This document shows positions 8,420-16,639 of a stretch of 64,000 bases of DNA, in pieces. Position 1 is the first letter of the stretch, and each line of letters opens with the position of its first letter. Both the position numbers and the translations under genes were made by a program. The notes beneath the pieces are model-generated. The model searched no databases. It saw only the letters and a list, made by a program, of their open reading frames with translations, and was not told where the DNA came from. The DNA lies in the NCBI RefSeq assembly GCF_014204715.1, contig NZ_JACHLY010000001.1, positions 4,238,501-4,302,500 on the forward strand, given 5' to 3'. This DNA comes from Streptomonospora salina. Lineage in GTDB: Bacteria > Actinomycetota > Actinomycetes > Streptosporangiales > Streptosporangiaceae.

Positions 8420-9214
8420 TCACCTGCGGTTTCGTGCTCCGGTCGGGGCCTGCCGCTGACCGGCGCTTCGGTCGGGTCGCAGGGTTCGAGGGAGCGCCTG
8501 CCGGTGCAGTAGAGGCAGGCTGCCGGGTTCGGGCAGGTGGATCCAGCCTTCGCGGGCGGCCAGCTCGGCCTCGGCGTCGGTGGGCGGAGTGGTGTAGCCG
8601 CAGCCGGTGGCGCGCGCGGTCAGCGCGGCGATGACGGCATCGAAGGCATGCTCGTCGCCGTCGCAGACCTCGTAGACGGGCGAAGGGCAACGCAGGTAGG
8701 GCGGCGCGGCTTCCAGCACGTTCGCCATGCTGCGCTGGGCGCCCAGGCCCCACCGGTGGCGAGAGGCGGCCGGATACACCTCCACCACCGATCCGGCCCC
8801 GGCACGGTCCACCGGGTGTCCCCGGGCGGCCAAGGCATCGGCCAGATGGGCCCACCGCGCCGCGGTCGCGCCGAGCTTGTCGAAGGAGACCGACAACGTC
8901 GACCGGCCGGCATGCGTGTCGGTGCGGCGCAATCGCAGGCTCGCATAATGTTCGGCGCGGTCCCGGCCGCGGCCCGGCCACGGGGCTGAGCCCATGTGGG
9001 CGGCGACGGCTTCGGCGAAGGCCACGGGCCAGCCGAACGGGCAGTCGACGCCGGCACGATCCCCCTCCGCCAATCCGGACAGCAACTCCAGCAGGTCGTC
9101 GTCGCCGCACCCTGAGCGGGCAGCGCCCATATGTGCCCCGTCGTCGTCCCAGTCGATCACGCACGCCGCGGTGGTGCGGTCCTGAACAGCCAGATCGATC
9201 CCGACGGTGCGCAT
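8420..9214 (-). CDS. DUF429 family protein
   Basis: 264 residues. MRTVGIDLAVQDRTTAACVI, VDCPFGWPVAFAEAVAAHM, the RRTD segment, VVEVYPAA and the DEHAFDAVIAALTARA helix are the hallmarks of DUF429 proteins, which have an RNase H-like fold of unknown function. ATG at 9214 is chosen because an AAGGGG site lies just upstream and the conserved fold starts at residue 3; the frame stays open further upstream but that part is of no recognisable family. It follows the EACC1-caspase pair on the same strand after about 110 bases. Confidence 0.72.
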   Translation of the reverse strand: MRTVGIDLAVQDRTTAACVIDWDDDGAHMGAARSGCGDDDLLELLSGLAEGDRAGVDCPFGWPVAFAEAVAAHMGSAPWPGRGRDRAEHYASLRLRRTDTHAGRSTLSVSFDKLGATAARWAHLADALAARGHPVDRAGAGSVVEVYPAASRHRWGLGAQRSMANVLEAAPPYLRCPSPVYEVCDGDEHAFDAVIAALTARATGCGYTTPPTDAEAELAAREGWIHLPEPGSLPLLHRQALPRTLRPDRSAGQRQAPTGARNRR

Positions 9215-10543
9215 CCTCGCCCCTTCCCCGCGCGGATCGCCGCACCACTCATTCTTCCACCGGCGAGCGGCATCGGCTCGTTCCCGACGCCGACGAATGC
9301 CGGCGTCCGCGGGGGTCCACTGGGGGTCCGATCGGGGGGCCACCTGAGACCGGACCCCCACCCCGGCGCTGACACCCCGGGACACCCCGCCGACACGGGG
9401 TCCACTCGCCGCCCCGACTCGCCACGACAGTGGCGTCGAGCCGAATGACCGCCGGCGCGGGTGACCTCCTCTCCCCGGCGACGCACTTGTCTTCTTCCGC
9501 GGACAGCGCACTATCAGGCGCGTTCCCGCTCTTTCTCATTCCACGAATTCCGCCCGATCCTCCGCCCTCATGGTGATTGTGTGATCGCCCGAATGGATTT
9601 GCGGTGATCACCCGCGGAAACCGTCGGTGAACCGGCAGCCGGCCACCCCCGGTGCGGGTGCGTGCATATACCTCTGGCGGCGCCGCGAAGGCAAGGGAAA
9701 AATCCGCGGCGAAAAAATCCGCCGACCCCGTTGACGCCCCGGGCGGCCCCAAGGTGATCTGGGCTCGTAATCAACGGCGAACGGCACACACAAACCGGCG
9801 CCGAAAAACCGACCCGAAAGGGGTTGACACCCGGAAAACCCCCAAGCAAACCTACAGCCGCAACACCGAACGAAACACCGGCGAACACACGAAAGGACGG
9901 TGATGCACCCGCGCAGAACACCCCCGTTTCGGCGCGCAGCCGACCGGCCGCAACCGGGCCGGACACCAACCCCCGCACGCCGCGCCACCAGCCGTGACGC
10001 ACGAACGCGGGGATCGGGCGCCAACCGCGCAACCGCGGTTCGCCACACCGCAAAAGACACCCGCTCGGGAACGCCCAAACCGCAAATAGCGCGGGCCAGC
10101 CATGCCCGAAAAGGCGCCACGACCATAACCGGCGCGGGTATCGCGAACCCGGCACAGGGGGAGTACCCCCACCGACCGCCCCGGGCGGCACTAAAAGCGG
10201 GAATGTGCCTGCTCCTTGATAACTGGATAGTGGACGGCCGACGGCAGGCCGCGGAAAACCGGGCGCGCGTCTGAGTGCGAAAACCGAACCGGGGTGCGTT
10301 CTATTGAACGGTTTCCCGGCAGCGGCTATCGCCACCCCGTGTGCCCGATTCCGTGAAATTGCGCGCCGCTGCGGCGCGCACTCGCCTGCCGTCCCATGCG
10401 CTCCCGTGGTGACGCGTGCTTACACCCCCGCAGGTGGAGGGGTAACCGCGCCCGTGCCCCAGCGGCACCGACCCGACGCGGTGGCGCGCGTCGCCATGGA
10501 AGCACATGCCCTCGCACCACCCCTCTCACCCAGGAGGAGAGCC
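9215..10543. other. Long intergenic region before the 10.5-28.6 kb gene run
   Basis: About 1.3 kb without a convincing gene. Codon-position GC is flat and the possible reading frames do not look like proteins. An imperfect inverted repeat with arms gggggtccgatc (9322-9333) and gaccggaccccc (9348-9359) could be a terminator or operator. AT-rich patches (9690-9730, 9810-9900) and the motif ccttgataactggatagtgg at about 10211-10230 look like a promoter or leader for the rightward operon. A weak frame with an AAAGGAC site runs from 9903 to 10274 and is listed separately as rejected. Confidence 0.4.
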
Positions 10544-11050
10544 ATGCGCATCCCGGCCGTTGTCTGCCCCGACACCGTCACCGTGCTGGGCGGCTACCTG
10601 GACGACTACACCTACGGCATCTACCGCCTCAGCGCCCGGCGCCGCACGCGCAACCTGCGCTGTACCCCGCGGTGCAAGGCCCGGGCCTGCCGCGCCCACG
10701 GGCGCAGCGTGTGCCCGCGCAGCTGCCCCCGCCCGGCCTGCGAGAAGCACGGACCCACCCGCATGTGGGAGTACACCCTCACCTCGCTCGTCAACGACGA
10801 CCAGACCCGTCAGAACCGGGGCGGCGACCCCGTACTCACAACCTTCACCGGCGAAAACGCCTGCGTAGACGTGATCAGCTACCTGCTCGGCATGCTCGAA
10901 GCCAAAGCCGAACTCAAACACCACCGCGCCCGCCGCCAGTACGTGGACTACGTCCGCGCCGAGCTCGAAGGCGCGCTGCGCGCATCCGGCGAGCACTACG
11001 CCAACCACTGCGACCTGCTCGCCCGCGGCCGCAACGCCATGCGCGTGTAA
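10544..11050 (+). CDS. Cysteine-rich hypothetical protein, first gene of the island operon
   Basis: 168 residues, no recognised family. Residues 35-75 hold eight cysteines (RCTPRCKARACRAHG, VCPRSC, RPACEKHG), suggesting a metal-binding or disulfide-bonded small domain; the rest is helical and charged (LGMLEAKAELKHHRARRQY). A strong GGAGGA site at 10533-10538 supports ATG 10544; the longer frame upstream lacks a site. First of about 18 closely spaced rightward genes, so it may be close to the operon promoter. Confidence 0.68.
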   Translation: MRIPAVVCPDTVTVLGGYLDDYTYGIYRLSARRRTRNLRCTPRCKARACRAHGRSVCPRSCPRPACEKHGPTRMWEYTLTSLVNDDQTRQNRGGDPVLTTFTGENACVDVISYLLGMLEAKAELKHHRARRQYVDYVRAELEGALRASGEHYANHCDLLARGRNAMRV

Positions 11051-11100
11051 CCGCCCCGGCCCCGCCGGCCCCGGGCACCCGTGTGCCCGTACCCACCCCC

Positions 11101-11120
11101 GCCTGCGCGTGTGCGCAGGC
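11101..11120. other. Intergenic perfect hairpin
   Basis: gcctgcgc-gtgt-gcgcaggc: eight-base-pair perfect stem with a four-base loop, between two island genes and 23 bases before the next ribosome site. One of a series of hairpins in gene gaps of this operon. Confidence 0.6.
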
Positions 11121-11129
11121 GACCTATCG

Positions 11130-11168
11130 AAGGGAGAGACCTGTGCTGGATCCCCACGCCCCCGCCAC
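11130..11168 (+). repeat. Direct repeat of gene start (second copy 11464-11503)
   Basis: The ribosome site and first codons of the two tandem paralogs (cgaagggagagacc, one changed base, then tgctggatccccacgccc) are nearly identical while the following codons have diverged. This marks the boundary of the tandem duplication. Confidence 0.65.
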
Positions 11169-11460
11169 GACCGGCGAACCCGACATCGACGTGGACCGCG
11201 TCGAGGTCACCGAAGCCGAGATCGAGGAGTACGTGCGCCACCGCGGCTACCTGCCGCAGGCGAGCGCCTCCGCCTTCGCCGCCTGGCTCTATGTCGTCTG
11301 GAACGACTTCTGCGACGGCGACGGCTCCTACACCAACGGCCAGATCATCCACGGCGCCCTCGTCGACTGGTGCGGCGGCGCCGACCCCACCCGCACCTGC
11401 GCCCACGGCTATGGCGAATGCGACTCCTGCCCCGGCTGCGACGCCGACACCCGCCCCTGA
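11143..11460 (+). CDS. Hypothetical protein, tandem paralog A
   Basis: 105 residues, unknown function. Acidic N terminus, a helical core (YVVWNDFCDGDGSYTNGQII, ALVDWCGGADPTR) and a C-terminal CxxC pair (CDSCPGC) that may bind a metal. GTG at 11143 follows AAGGGAGAG. The next gene encodes a clear paralog with the same core and a similar CxxC tail, so the two arose by tandem duplication. Confidence 0.7.
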   Translation: MLDPHAPATTGEPDIDVDRVEVTEAEIEEYVRHRGYLPQASASAFAAWLYVVWNDFCDGDGSYTNGQIIHGALVDWCGGADPTRTCAHGYGECDSCPGCDADTRP

Positions 11461-11478
11461 CACCGAAGGGAGAGACCA

Positions 11479-11787
11479 GTGCTGGATCCCCACGCCCCCG
11501 CCGCCACCGGCCAACCCGGCCTCGACGCGGGCCGCGTCCCGGTCGAGCAGCCACAGATCGCCGAGTTCGTCTTAGACCGCGGTTACCTGTCCGCGCCCAG
11601 CGCCTGCGCGTTCGCGGAATGGCTCCGCTCGGTGTGGAACGACTTCCTCGAGGGCGACGGCTCCTACACCAACGGCCAGGTCATCTACGCCGCCCTCGTC
11701 GACTGGTGCGGCGGCGCCGACCCCACCCGGTGCCTGCACGGCTCCCGCATGGGCCAGACCTGCCCCGACTGCGACGCCCCCGCCTGA
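11479..11787 (+). CDS. Hypothetical protein, tandem paralog B
   Basis: 102 residues, paralog of the preceding protein. The core VWNDFLEGDGSYTNGQVIYA and ALVDWCGGADPTR are almost identical, the N-terminal acidic segment differs, and the CxxC tail is reduced to CPDCDAPA. GTG at 11479 is preceded by the same AAGGGAGAG site. Function unknown; only 18 bases separate it from paralog A. Confidence 0.7.
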   Translation: MLDPHAPAATGQPGLDAGRVPVEQPQIAEFVLDRGYLSAPSACAFAEWLRSVWNDFLEGDGSYTNGQVIYAALVDWCGGADPTRCLHGSRMGQTCPDCDAPA

Positions 11788-11806
11788 GACCGAAAAGAGG
11801 TGAGCT

Positions 11807-12046
11807 GTGAGTACCCGAGCAGAACGCGACGCCGTCATCGCCCGTGCCCGCCGGGCCTGGGACGAGGTCGCCCGGATGCTGGCCGAGCGCGGCGAGACCT
11901 GGCTGAGCACCGACATCACGTCCTGGACCACGGGTCTCAACCTGGCCATGAACGAGTTCCGCGCCATCGGCGAGGCGAGCCGGATCATCGGCGGCCCGGG
12001 CCCCGACCAGCTCCTGCGCCGCTTCCACGCGAACGAGCCGACCTGA
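11807..12046 (+). CDS. Small helical hypothetical protein
   Basis: 79 residues, predicted fully helical (RARRAWDEVARMLAERG, TGLNLAMNEFRAIGEASRII). No family recognised. GTG at 11807 follows AAGAGGTGAG. It lies in the same direction and 19 bases after the preceding gene. Confidence 0.62.
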   Translation: MSTRAERDAVIARARRAWDEVARMLAERGETWLSTDITSWTTGLNLAMNEFRAIGEASRIIGGPGPDQLLRRFHANEPT

Positions 12047-12057
12047 GCGGCGCCGTC

Positions 12058-12088
12058 GGGCCACCGGGCCAGCACCGCCCGGTGGCCC
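12058..12088. other. Intergenic perfect hairpin
   Basis: Arms gggccaccgggc and gcccggtggccc, twelve base pairs, seven-base loop, immediately after the stop of the upstream gene and followed by a GAGAGGAG ribosome site. No U-run follows, so it may be a processing or stability element rather than a terminator. Confidence 0.65.
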
Positions 12089-12107
12089 CCACACGGAGAG
12101 GAGAACC

Positions 12108-12287
12108 GTGAACACCTCACCCCACCTGTGCCCCGGCTGCGGCGAACTCGCAGTCGCCGACTACAACGTCTTCCCCCCGCGAATGTGGCACAGCGACGTC
12201 CAGACCTGGCACTGCGAGAACTGCCGCCTGAACCTGCGCCGCGAACGCACCGCCCGGGGCTGGTCGCCGTGGCGACCGACCCGCTAA
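12108..12287 (+). CDS. 59-residue zinc-ribbon-like protein
   Basis: Too short for most gene callers but well supported: GTG at 12108 with GAGAGGAG seven bases upstream, and a protein with two CxxC knuckles (CPGC and CENC) about 27 residues apart, the spacing of a zinc ribbon. The C terminus is basic (RRERTARGW), which would suit nucleic-acid binding. Function unknown. Confidence 0.65.
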   Translation: MNTSPHLCPGCGELAVADYNVFPPRMWHSDVQTWHCENCRLNLRRERTARGWSPWRPTR

Positions 12288-12539
12288 GCCCCAAGCGCCG
12301 CCGACACACCGCCGACACACCCTGTGGCCTCTGCCCGCCGGCCGCGGCATGTCCGCTGCGGACCCAGCAGCGGGGCTGGGCTTGCCCCAGCCCGATCCCG
12401 CCTCACAGTCGGCCCTGACGTGCGCCCACCTCGGTGAACTCCCCACCCCGGCTGTGCCCGTACCGCGTGGGCACCGAGTCGTTTCCCCTCCCTCCGGCCA
12501 CAGGCCGCCCCGGCGCCTGCGGCCGGTGCCGCCTCTGCA

Positions 12540-12566
12540 GGGGCGGCCCCGCGCGGGGGCCGCCCC
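12540..12566. other. Perfect hairpin in a 310-base gap
   Basis: Arms ggggcggcccc and ggggccgcccc (11 base pairs) with loop gcgcg, 30 bases before the next start. The rest of the gap 12288-12596 shows no gene; it is C-rich with no clear promoter. Confidence 0.6.
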
Positions 12567-12596
12567 GCCCCCTGTGCCCAAAGCCAAGGAGGAGCC

Positions 12597-13178
12597 ATGC
12601 GTCCCAGCGATATCTCGATGGCCTCCGGCCACCTCGCCGAACTGCGCGAGCGCGGCCTCGGCAGTCTGCTCGTCTGGCACGAGGAGGCCCGCCGGCTGCG
12701 TGTCACCGCCCTGACCGGCGGCGCCGACGACGCGGAGGTCCTGGGATTCGCCGACATCATCATCGCCGGATACCGCGACTTGCCCGAGACCGACGATGCC
12801 GACGCCCTTTACCGGCGGTGGTCCGCCCGCACGCAGAAACGGGCGCTGCAGCGGGGCATGAGTCCCACCGTGGCGCCACTGCGCGTGGCGATGCGCCGCC
12901 GCGGGCTGCACCTGGCAAGCGCCCCCCAAGTCATCGGAGCCACCGGCGACGGTCCCCCCGAGATCGCCGAGGAGTACGAGACCGACTCCGGCGGCGCCAC
13001 CATCGCCGTCACCACGGCCCTGGGGTACGCAGACCCGAGCCATGTCCTCGTCTTCGAGGACGAGGCCGACAGCGTCGATCCCGTGCACAGCGTCGTCATC
13101 GAGGTGGAGCAGGCCTCGCTTCTGCAGGCCGCCGACATCGTGGCCGGAGCCGCCTACGCCACCGCCCACCTGATGTAG
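12597..13178 (+). CDS. Hypothetical protein, distant relative of a later island gene
   Basis: 193 residues, unknown function. Contains GSLLVWHEEA near the N terminus and RVAMRRRGLHLAS in the middle, and a C-terminal strand-helix part. The gene at 15853 has GSLLLWSEDS and RTDLARRGFYLAA at equivalent places, so the two are probably divergent paralogs. ATG follows AAGGAGGAG. No membrane segment or catalytic motif seen. Confidence 0.68.
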   Translation: MRPSDISMASGHLAELRERGLGSLLVWHEEARRLRVTALTGGADDAEVLGFADIIIAGYRDLPETDDADALYRRWSARTQKRALQRGMSPTVAPLRVAMRRRGLHLASAPQVIGATGDGPPEIAEEYETDSGGATIAVTTALGYADPSHVLVFEDEADSVDPVHSVVIEVEQASLLQAADIVAGAAYATAHLM

Positions 13179-13217
13179 CCGCCCCGTGCCCGCCTCCGCC
13201 CGACCTGACCGGGCCGC

Positions 13218-13254
13218 GCGTGCCGCCGGGCCCGCCCGCGGCCCGGCGGCACGC
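13218..13254. other. Strong intergenic hairpin
   Basis: Arms gcgtgccgccgggcc and ggcccggcggcacgc, fifteen perfect base pairs, seven-base loop, between stop at 13178 and the GAGAGGAG site at about 13275. Among the longest of the operon's hairpins. Confidence 0.68.
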
Positions 13255-13287
13255 ACACCACACCGGACACGCATGAGAGGAGCCGCC

Positions 13288-13788
13288 ATGTCCACCTACC
13301 CCGAGGGCCTGATCCCCTCGCCCGCGGAGTACCGCGCCCACCAGATCGCCCGGGACCACCTGGACAGCGCCCGGCGCGCCTTCGACCGCATCGACGCGTT
13401 CGTCCTGCCGCGCACCGTCCCGGTGACTGCGGCCATGCGCGAAAGCCTTCAGGCCACCTTGCAGGCCGCGGCCCAGACGCTGCAGCAGGGCGGCGCCGGG
13501 GGAGCCGCACCGGCCCGGAGTCGTGCCGCACCCGCACTCGCGCGGCTGATCCCCGACTCCTTCGCCGCAGAGCCCTTGGCCAAGGACGGCGTCACCGACG
13601 ACCCGGCCGCCTTCGACGTGCGGCGGCGCTGGGTCATCACCGCCGCGCGCCGCCTGGTGTGCGTGCACGCACCCACCCGGTCCGTCGCGGCGCCCGGCGA
13701 GGGCACCGAGCAATGGATCGAACAGCACCCCAACGCCCTGAAGGTCATGGCCACCACCGCGAAACGCGCCGCCCAGGCCTGCCGCTGA
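13288..13788 (+). CDS. Helical hypothetical protein
   Basis: 166 residues, mostly helical and alanine-rich, with a short Pro/Gly linker (residues 70-80). No family recognised. ATG at 13288 is chosen over earlier in-frame starts because GAGAGGAGCC lies just upstream and the upstream frame runs through the hairpin. Confidence 0.62.
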   Translation: MSTYPEGLIPSPAEYRAHQIARDHLDSARRAFDRIDAFVLPRTVPVTAAMRESLQATLQAAAQTLQQGGAGGAAPARSRAAPALARLIPDSFAAEPLAKDGVTDDPAAFDVRRRWVITAARRLVCVHAPTRSVAAPGEGTEQWIEQHPNALKVMATTAKRAAQACR

Positions 13789-13890
13789 ATCGCCCGAGCC
13801 CCACGGCGCCCAGCCGCCTCGGGGACGCCGCCCCCGACACGACCGTCCTCGCCCCGACCGGGGCGGGACCGGCAGAAAGGAAGCACCGCC

Positions 13891-14517
13891 ATGGCCGTCG
13901 ACACCACCCAGGCTCCCGCGCGCGAGCGCGTGGCCCGGGCGCTGGCCCAGCGCCCCGAGGGCACCACCGCCGCGACCCTGGTGGAGGCGACCGGCGCCTC
14001 ACGCCCCTCCGTCTCCAAGGCGCTGACCGCCCTGGAACGCGACGGGCACGCCCGCCGCCACCGCCACGAGCCCGAGGAATCCGAGCGTCCCCTCCCCGAC
14101 ACGTGGTATCCGACCGCACCCGCGTCGCCCCCGGACGACACCGCCGAGGAGCGGCCCCAGTCCGCAGCCGAGCCTCGGCCCTGCGCCGACGACGACGCCG
14201 AGCCCGGGGAGGAGGCCGCGGCCCCGCCCGCCGCGTCGGCGTCCGACGCCGAGCCCGAGGGGGCTGAGCCGCAACCGGCGGTGCGCCGCACCCGCGACGG
14301 GCGCCCCGTCGCCCGGCCCGGGCAGTTGCGCGCCCTGGTCGCCCAGCACCTGATCGACTACCCCGACTCCGAATTCACCCCCGGCGAGATCGCCAAGGTC
14401 CTGTCCCGCAGCGCGGGCGCCGTCGCCAACGCCCTGGAGAAGCTGACCGCCACCGGCGAGGCCCACCGCACCTGCGACGCCCCCCGCCGCTACCAGACCC
14501 GCCCCCAAGGAGAGTGA
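13891..14517 (+). CDS. Two-winged-helix DNA-binding protein
   Basis: 208 residues: an N-terminal winged helix (about 5-55: RVARALAQRPEG, SRPSVSKALTALERDGHARR), a disordered acidic Ala/Pro/Glu linker (60-135), and a C-terminal winged helix (about 145-205: GQLRALVAQHLIDYPD, SRSAGAVANALEKLTATGEA). The C-terminal module is strikingly like the N-terminal module of the MoxR ATPase gene 3 kb downstream (SRSAGAVANAL against DRSAGAVGNAL). Probable regulator or adaptor. ATG follows AGAAAGGAAG. Confidence 0.72.
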   Translation: MAVDTTQAPARERVARALAQRPEGTTAATLVEATGASRPSVSKALTALERDGHARRHRHEPEESERPLPDTWYPTAPASPPDDTAEERPQSAAEPRPCADDDAEPGEEAAAPPAASASDAEPEGAEPQPAVRRTRDGRPVARPGQLRALVAQHLIDYPDSEFTPGEIAKVLSRSAGAVANALEKLTATGEAHRTCDAPRRYQTRPQGE

Positions 14518-14527
14518 GGAGGACCCG

Positions 14528-14836
14528 ATGCACGCGATCGGCGCCTGCGGCGCCCTGGTGCAGGCCGCCCCGATGCGCCCGGCCGGCCTGCACGGCGTGT
14601 CGAGCGCCCTGGTGATCGACACCGCCCCCGGCGACCGGCGCCTGGTGTGGTGGTTCGGCCTGGGCCCGCCGCAACTGGTGGCCACCGTCCAGACCGTGCC
14701 CGTCCCGGAGATGCGCCCGCTCGGCCCCGTGAGCGAGGCCCTGGGACCCGCGGCCCGGGCAGGCCTGCGCGCCGCCGCGGCCCGGACGCCCGAGGACGCC
14801 GCCCTGGCTGATCGTGCCCGGGCGGCCCTGGAGTAG
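14528..14836 (+). CDS. Hypothetical protein
   Basis: 102 residues with a beta-rich N-terminal half (SSALVIDTAPGDRRLVWWFG) and a helical C-terminal half. Starts ten bases after the preceding stop with GAGGAGG before ATG, so co-transcription and likely translational coupling with the winged-helix gene. No recognised family. Confidence 0.6.
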   Translation: MHAIGACGALVQAAPMRPAGLHGVSSALVIDTAPGDRRLVWWFGLGPPQLVATVQTVPVPEMRPLGPVSEALGPAARAGLRAAAARTPEDAALADRARAALE

Positions 14837-14855
14837 AACCCCGCCTCGCCTATCC

Positions 14856-14891
14856 GGCGCACCGGCCCCGCCTCGGGCCGGTGCGCCCTTT
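14856..14891 (+). terminator. Hairpin with short T-run
   Basis: Arms ggcgcaccggccc (14856-14868) and gggccggtgcgcc (14875-14887), thirteen base pairs, six-base loop, followed by cttttg. It is the most terminator-like of the operon hairpins, yet a gene in the same direction starts 25 bases further on. Confidence 0.6.
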
Positions 14892-14915
14892 TGTGTGCCC
14901 CGGAAGGAGTGCGTC

Positions 14916-15176
14916 ATGGAGGAGATGACCGTCGCCGACCTGAAACAGATCCTGGACGCCGCCGTCGACGAGCACGGCGACGAGGTGCTGCAAGCGCCGG
15001 TGCGCCTGGCCATGCAGCCCGAATGGCCGTTGGAGTACACGATCGGCCAGACCCGGGTGATCGGCCACACCGGCGACGACTCCGGCGAAGGCGCCGCCAC
15101 CCTCTACCTCGGCGAGGGCACCCAGCAGCGCTACCTGCCCGCCGACACGTGCGCAGAGCTGGGATGGCGCCGCTGA
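14916..15176 (+). CDS. Small acidic hypothetical protein
   Basis: 86 residues. N-terminal helix MTVADLKQILDAAVDEHGDE followed by strands (VRLAMQPEWPLEYTIGQTRV). No family recognised. ATG at 14916 follows GGAAGGAG with eight-base spacing. Located between two strong hairpins. Confidence 0.62.
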   Translation: MEEMTVADLKQILDAAVDEHGDEVLQAPVRLAMQPEWPLEYTIGQTRVIGHTGDDSGEGAATLYLGEGTQQRYLPADTCAELGWRR

Positions 15177-15194
15177 ACCCGAACCCGCCGCCCC

Positions 15195-15230
15195 GGGCCT
15201 GGGCGCGCCCGGCCGGGCGCGCCCAGGCCC
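15195..15230. other. Perfect 36-base palindrome hairpin
   Basis: Arms gggcctgggcgcgccc and its exact complement around a ggcc loop: sixteen perfect base pairs (eighteen if the loop pairs across strands). Located between stop 15176 and the next ribosome site near 15260. Confidence 0.7.
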
Positions 15231-15271
15231 CCACACCCGCTGCGCCCAACCCCCGTCACGAAAGGTCCCCG

Positions 15272-15751
15272 ATGACACCACCGGATCGCCACGCGATCAC
15301 TCGCGTGCTCACCGACCACCTCACCGGCCGCCCCGCATGGGACGAACCCCCGTCGTTGCTGGCCATCGCCCGTGACCCCTCCCCACCGCGGTGCCGCCTC
15401 GTGCCCGTGGAGGCCTCCGGGTTGGAAGGGCGGCATCCGGCCGATGCGGTCGAGGCACTGGCCCGGGCCGCCACCCCCGCCTCTGGCCTGGACCGCGTCC
15501 CCTGCGCCCGCTCCCGCATGTGGGGCCTGGCCCTGCGGTGGGAAGCGTTCGCCACCCCACGGGTCACCGCGTCCGGCGACGCGCCCGCCCCCGGGCGGGT
15601 GGAGGTACGGGTGACGACCGCATGCGACACCGCTGGACGCCGCTACCTCCTCCAGCAGGGGCGCGACACCGGCGAGGTGGAGGAGTTGTTCACCGTCACC
15701 GGCCGCACCCCCGCAGCCCTCGAGCACCTGCTGTCCGCCCTCCCGCAGTGA
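15272..15751 (+). CDS. Hypothetical protein
   Basis: 159 residues, mixed strand-helix protein with VEVRVTTACDTAGRRYLLQQ and a C-terminal amphipathic helix. No recognised family. ATG at 15272 follows GAAAGGT. Lies between two hairpins like its neighbours. Confidence 0.6.
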   Translation: MTPPDRHAITRVLTDHLTGRPAWDEPPSLLAIARDPSPPRCRLVPVEASGLEGRHPADAVEALARAATPASGLDRVPCARSRMWGLALRWEAFATPRVTASGDAPAPGRVEVRVTTACDTAGRRYLLQQGRDTGEVEELFTVTGRTPAALEHLLSALPQ

Positions 15752-15776
15752 AGCCACAGCATCCGACCCGTGAGCC

Positions 15777-15808
15777 GCGCACCGGTCCCCAAGCGGGGGC
15801 CGGTGCGC
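15777..15808. other. Intergenic hairpin
   Basis: Arms gcgcaccggtcccc and gggggccggtgcgc with one G-U pair, four-base loop aagc. Same position relative to the neighbouring genes as the other operon hairpins. Confidence 0.62.
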
Positions 15809-15852
15809 GCGGAAGCGGGTGCCACCACCCACCACATGACAAGGAGCGTGCT

Positions 15853-16473
15853 GTGCCCATGATCATGCGCCACAACGAGATCCTGGACGTCGCCCCCCGG
15901 CAGGTGGCCCATCTGCGCGCGGGCGGCCCCGGGAGTCTGCTGCTCTGGAGCGAGGACAGTGACCGCGTCGCGTCCCTCGACCCCGGACATGTGCCCGGCG
16001 ACGACGCCATGATCATCGCCGGAACCGACGACCTGGACGGAATCGCCGCCCAAGCCGCCGAGAACGGCGACGAGTTCACCGACGCCTACGCCGCGCGGTG
16101 CCTCGGCGAGATCGGCGGCGACGTCCTGGCCGAATGGCCCCGGGTCAAGGCGTTGACCCCCGCCGTGGTGGACCTGCGCACCGACCTGGCCCGGCGTGGC
16201 TTCTACCTGGCCGCGCGGCCCGACCACGACCGAGGCGCACGCGGCTGCACCATCACCGACACCTACCGCAGCGCCGAGCGCGAGGACCTGACCATCCGCG
16301 TCACCTCCGCCTTCATGAACACCGACGCCACGGAGGTGCGCATCCTGGCCACCGAGCACCGACGCGAGGTCCACCGGTTCCGTCTCGCCGCCGGAGAGGA
16401 GCGCCCCGGCATGGTCCCGTACTTGGCCGCTGGAGCCATCGGCGCCGCGGCGGCGGCCCTGCCGCGCATCTGA
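15853..16473 (+). CDS. Hypothetical protein, distant paralog of the 12597 gene
   Basis: 206 residues. GSLLLWSEDS, the RRGFYLAARPDHDRG segment and the strand-rich C-terminal part mirror the product of the gene at 12597. The C-terminal end (YLAAGAIGAAAAALPRI) is weakly hydrophobic. GTG at 15853 is preferred because AAGGAG (15841-15846) is six bases upstream; ATG at 15859 is in frame. Function unknown. Confidence 0.62.
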   Translation: MPMIMRHNEILDVAPRQVAHLRAGGPGSLLLWSEDSDRVASLDPGHVPGDDAMIIAGTDDLDGIAAQAAENGDEFTDAYAARCLGEIGGDVLAEWPRVKALTPAVVDLRTDLARRGFYLAARPDHDRGARGCTITDTYRSAEREDLTIRVTSAFMNTDATEVRILATEHRREVHRFRLAAGEERPGMVPYLAAGAIGAAAAALPRI

Positions 16474-16496
16474 GACAGCCCACCGCCCGCACCCCG

Positions 16497-16526
16497 GGGG
16501 CGCCGCCGGAAATCGGGCGGCGCCCC
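16497..16526. other. Intergenic hairpin (first of two in this gap)
   Basis: Arms ggggcgccgcc and ggcggcgcccc with loop ggaaatcg, followed by gccttt. A second perfect hairpin (cggcccgcaca / tgtgcgggccg, 16553-16578) follows 27 bases later. Confidence 0.62.
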
Positions 16527-16552
16527 GCCTTTGCCCGGGGGACCTGGGCGGC

Positions 16553-16578
16553 CGGCCCGCACACCCCTGTGCGGGCCG
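16553..16578. other. Intergenic hairpin (second of two)
   Basis: Arms cggcccgcaca and tgtgcgggccg, eleven perfect base pairs around a cccc loop, 61 bases before the next start. Confidence 0.62.
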
Positions 16579-16639
16579 ACGCCCCTGGCGCCCTCCCAGC
16601 GCATCGACAGTCGCCCACCCCGATCAATGGAGCACCGCC

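Noticed and set aside
9903-10274. Possible small gene behind AAAGGAC
   Set aside because: Codon use is unlike the neighbours (flat third position), no protein-like features; more likely leader sequence.
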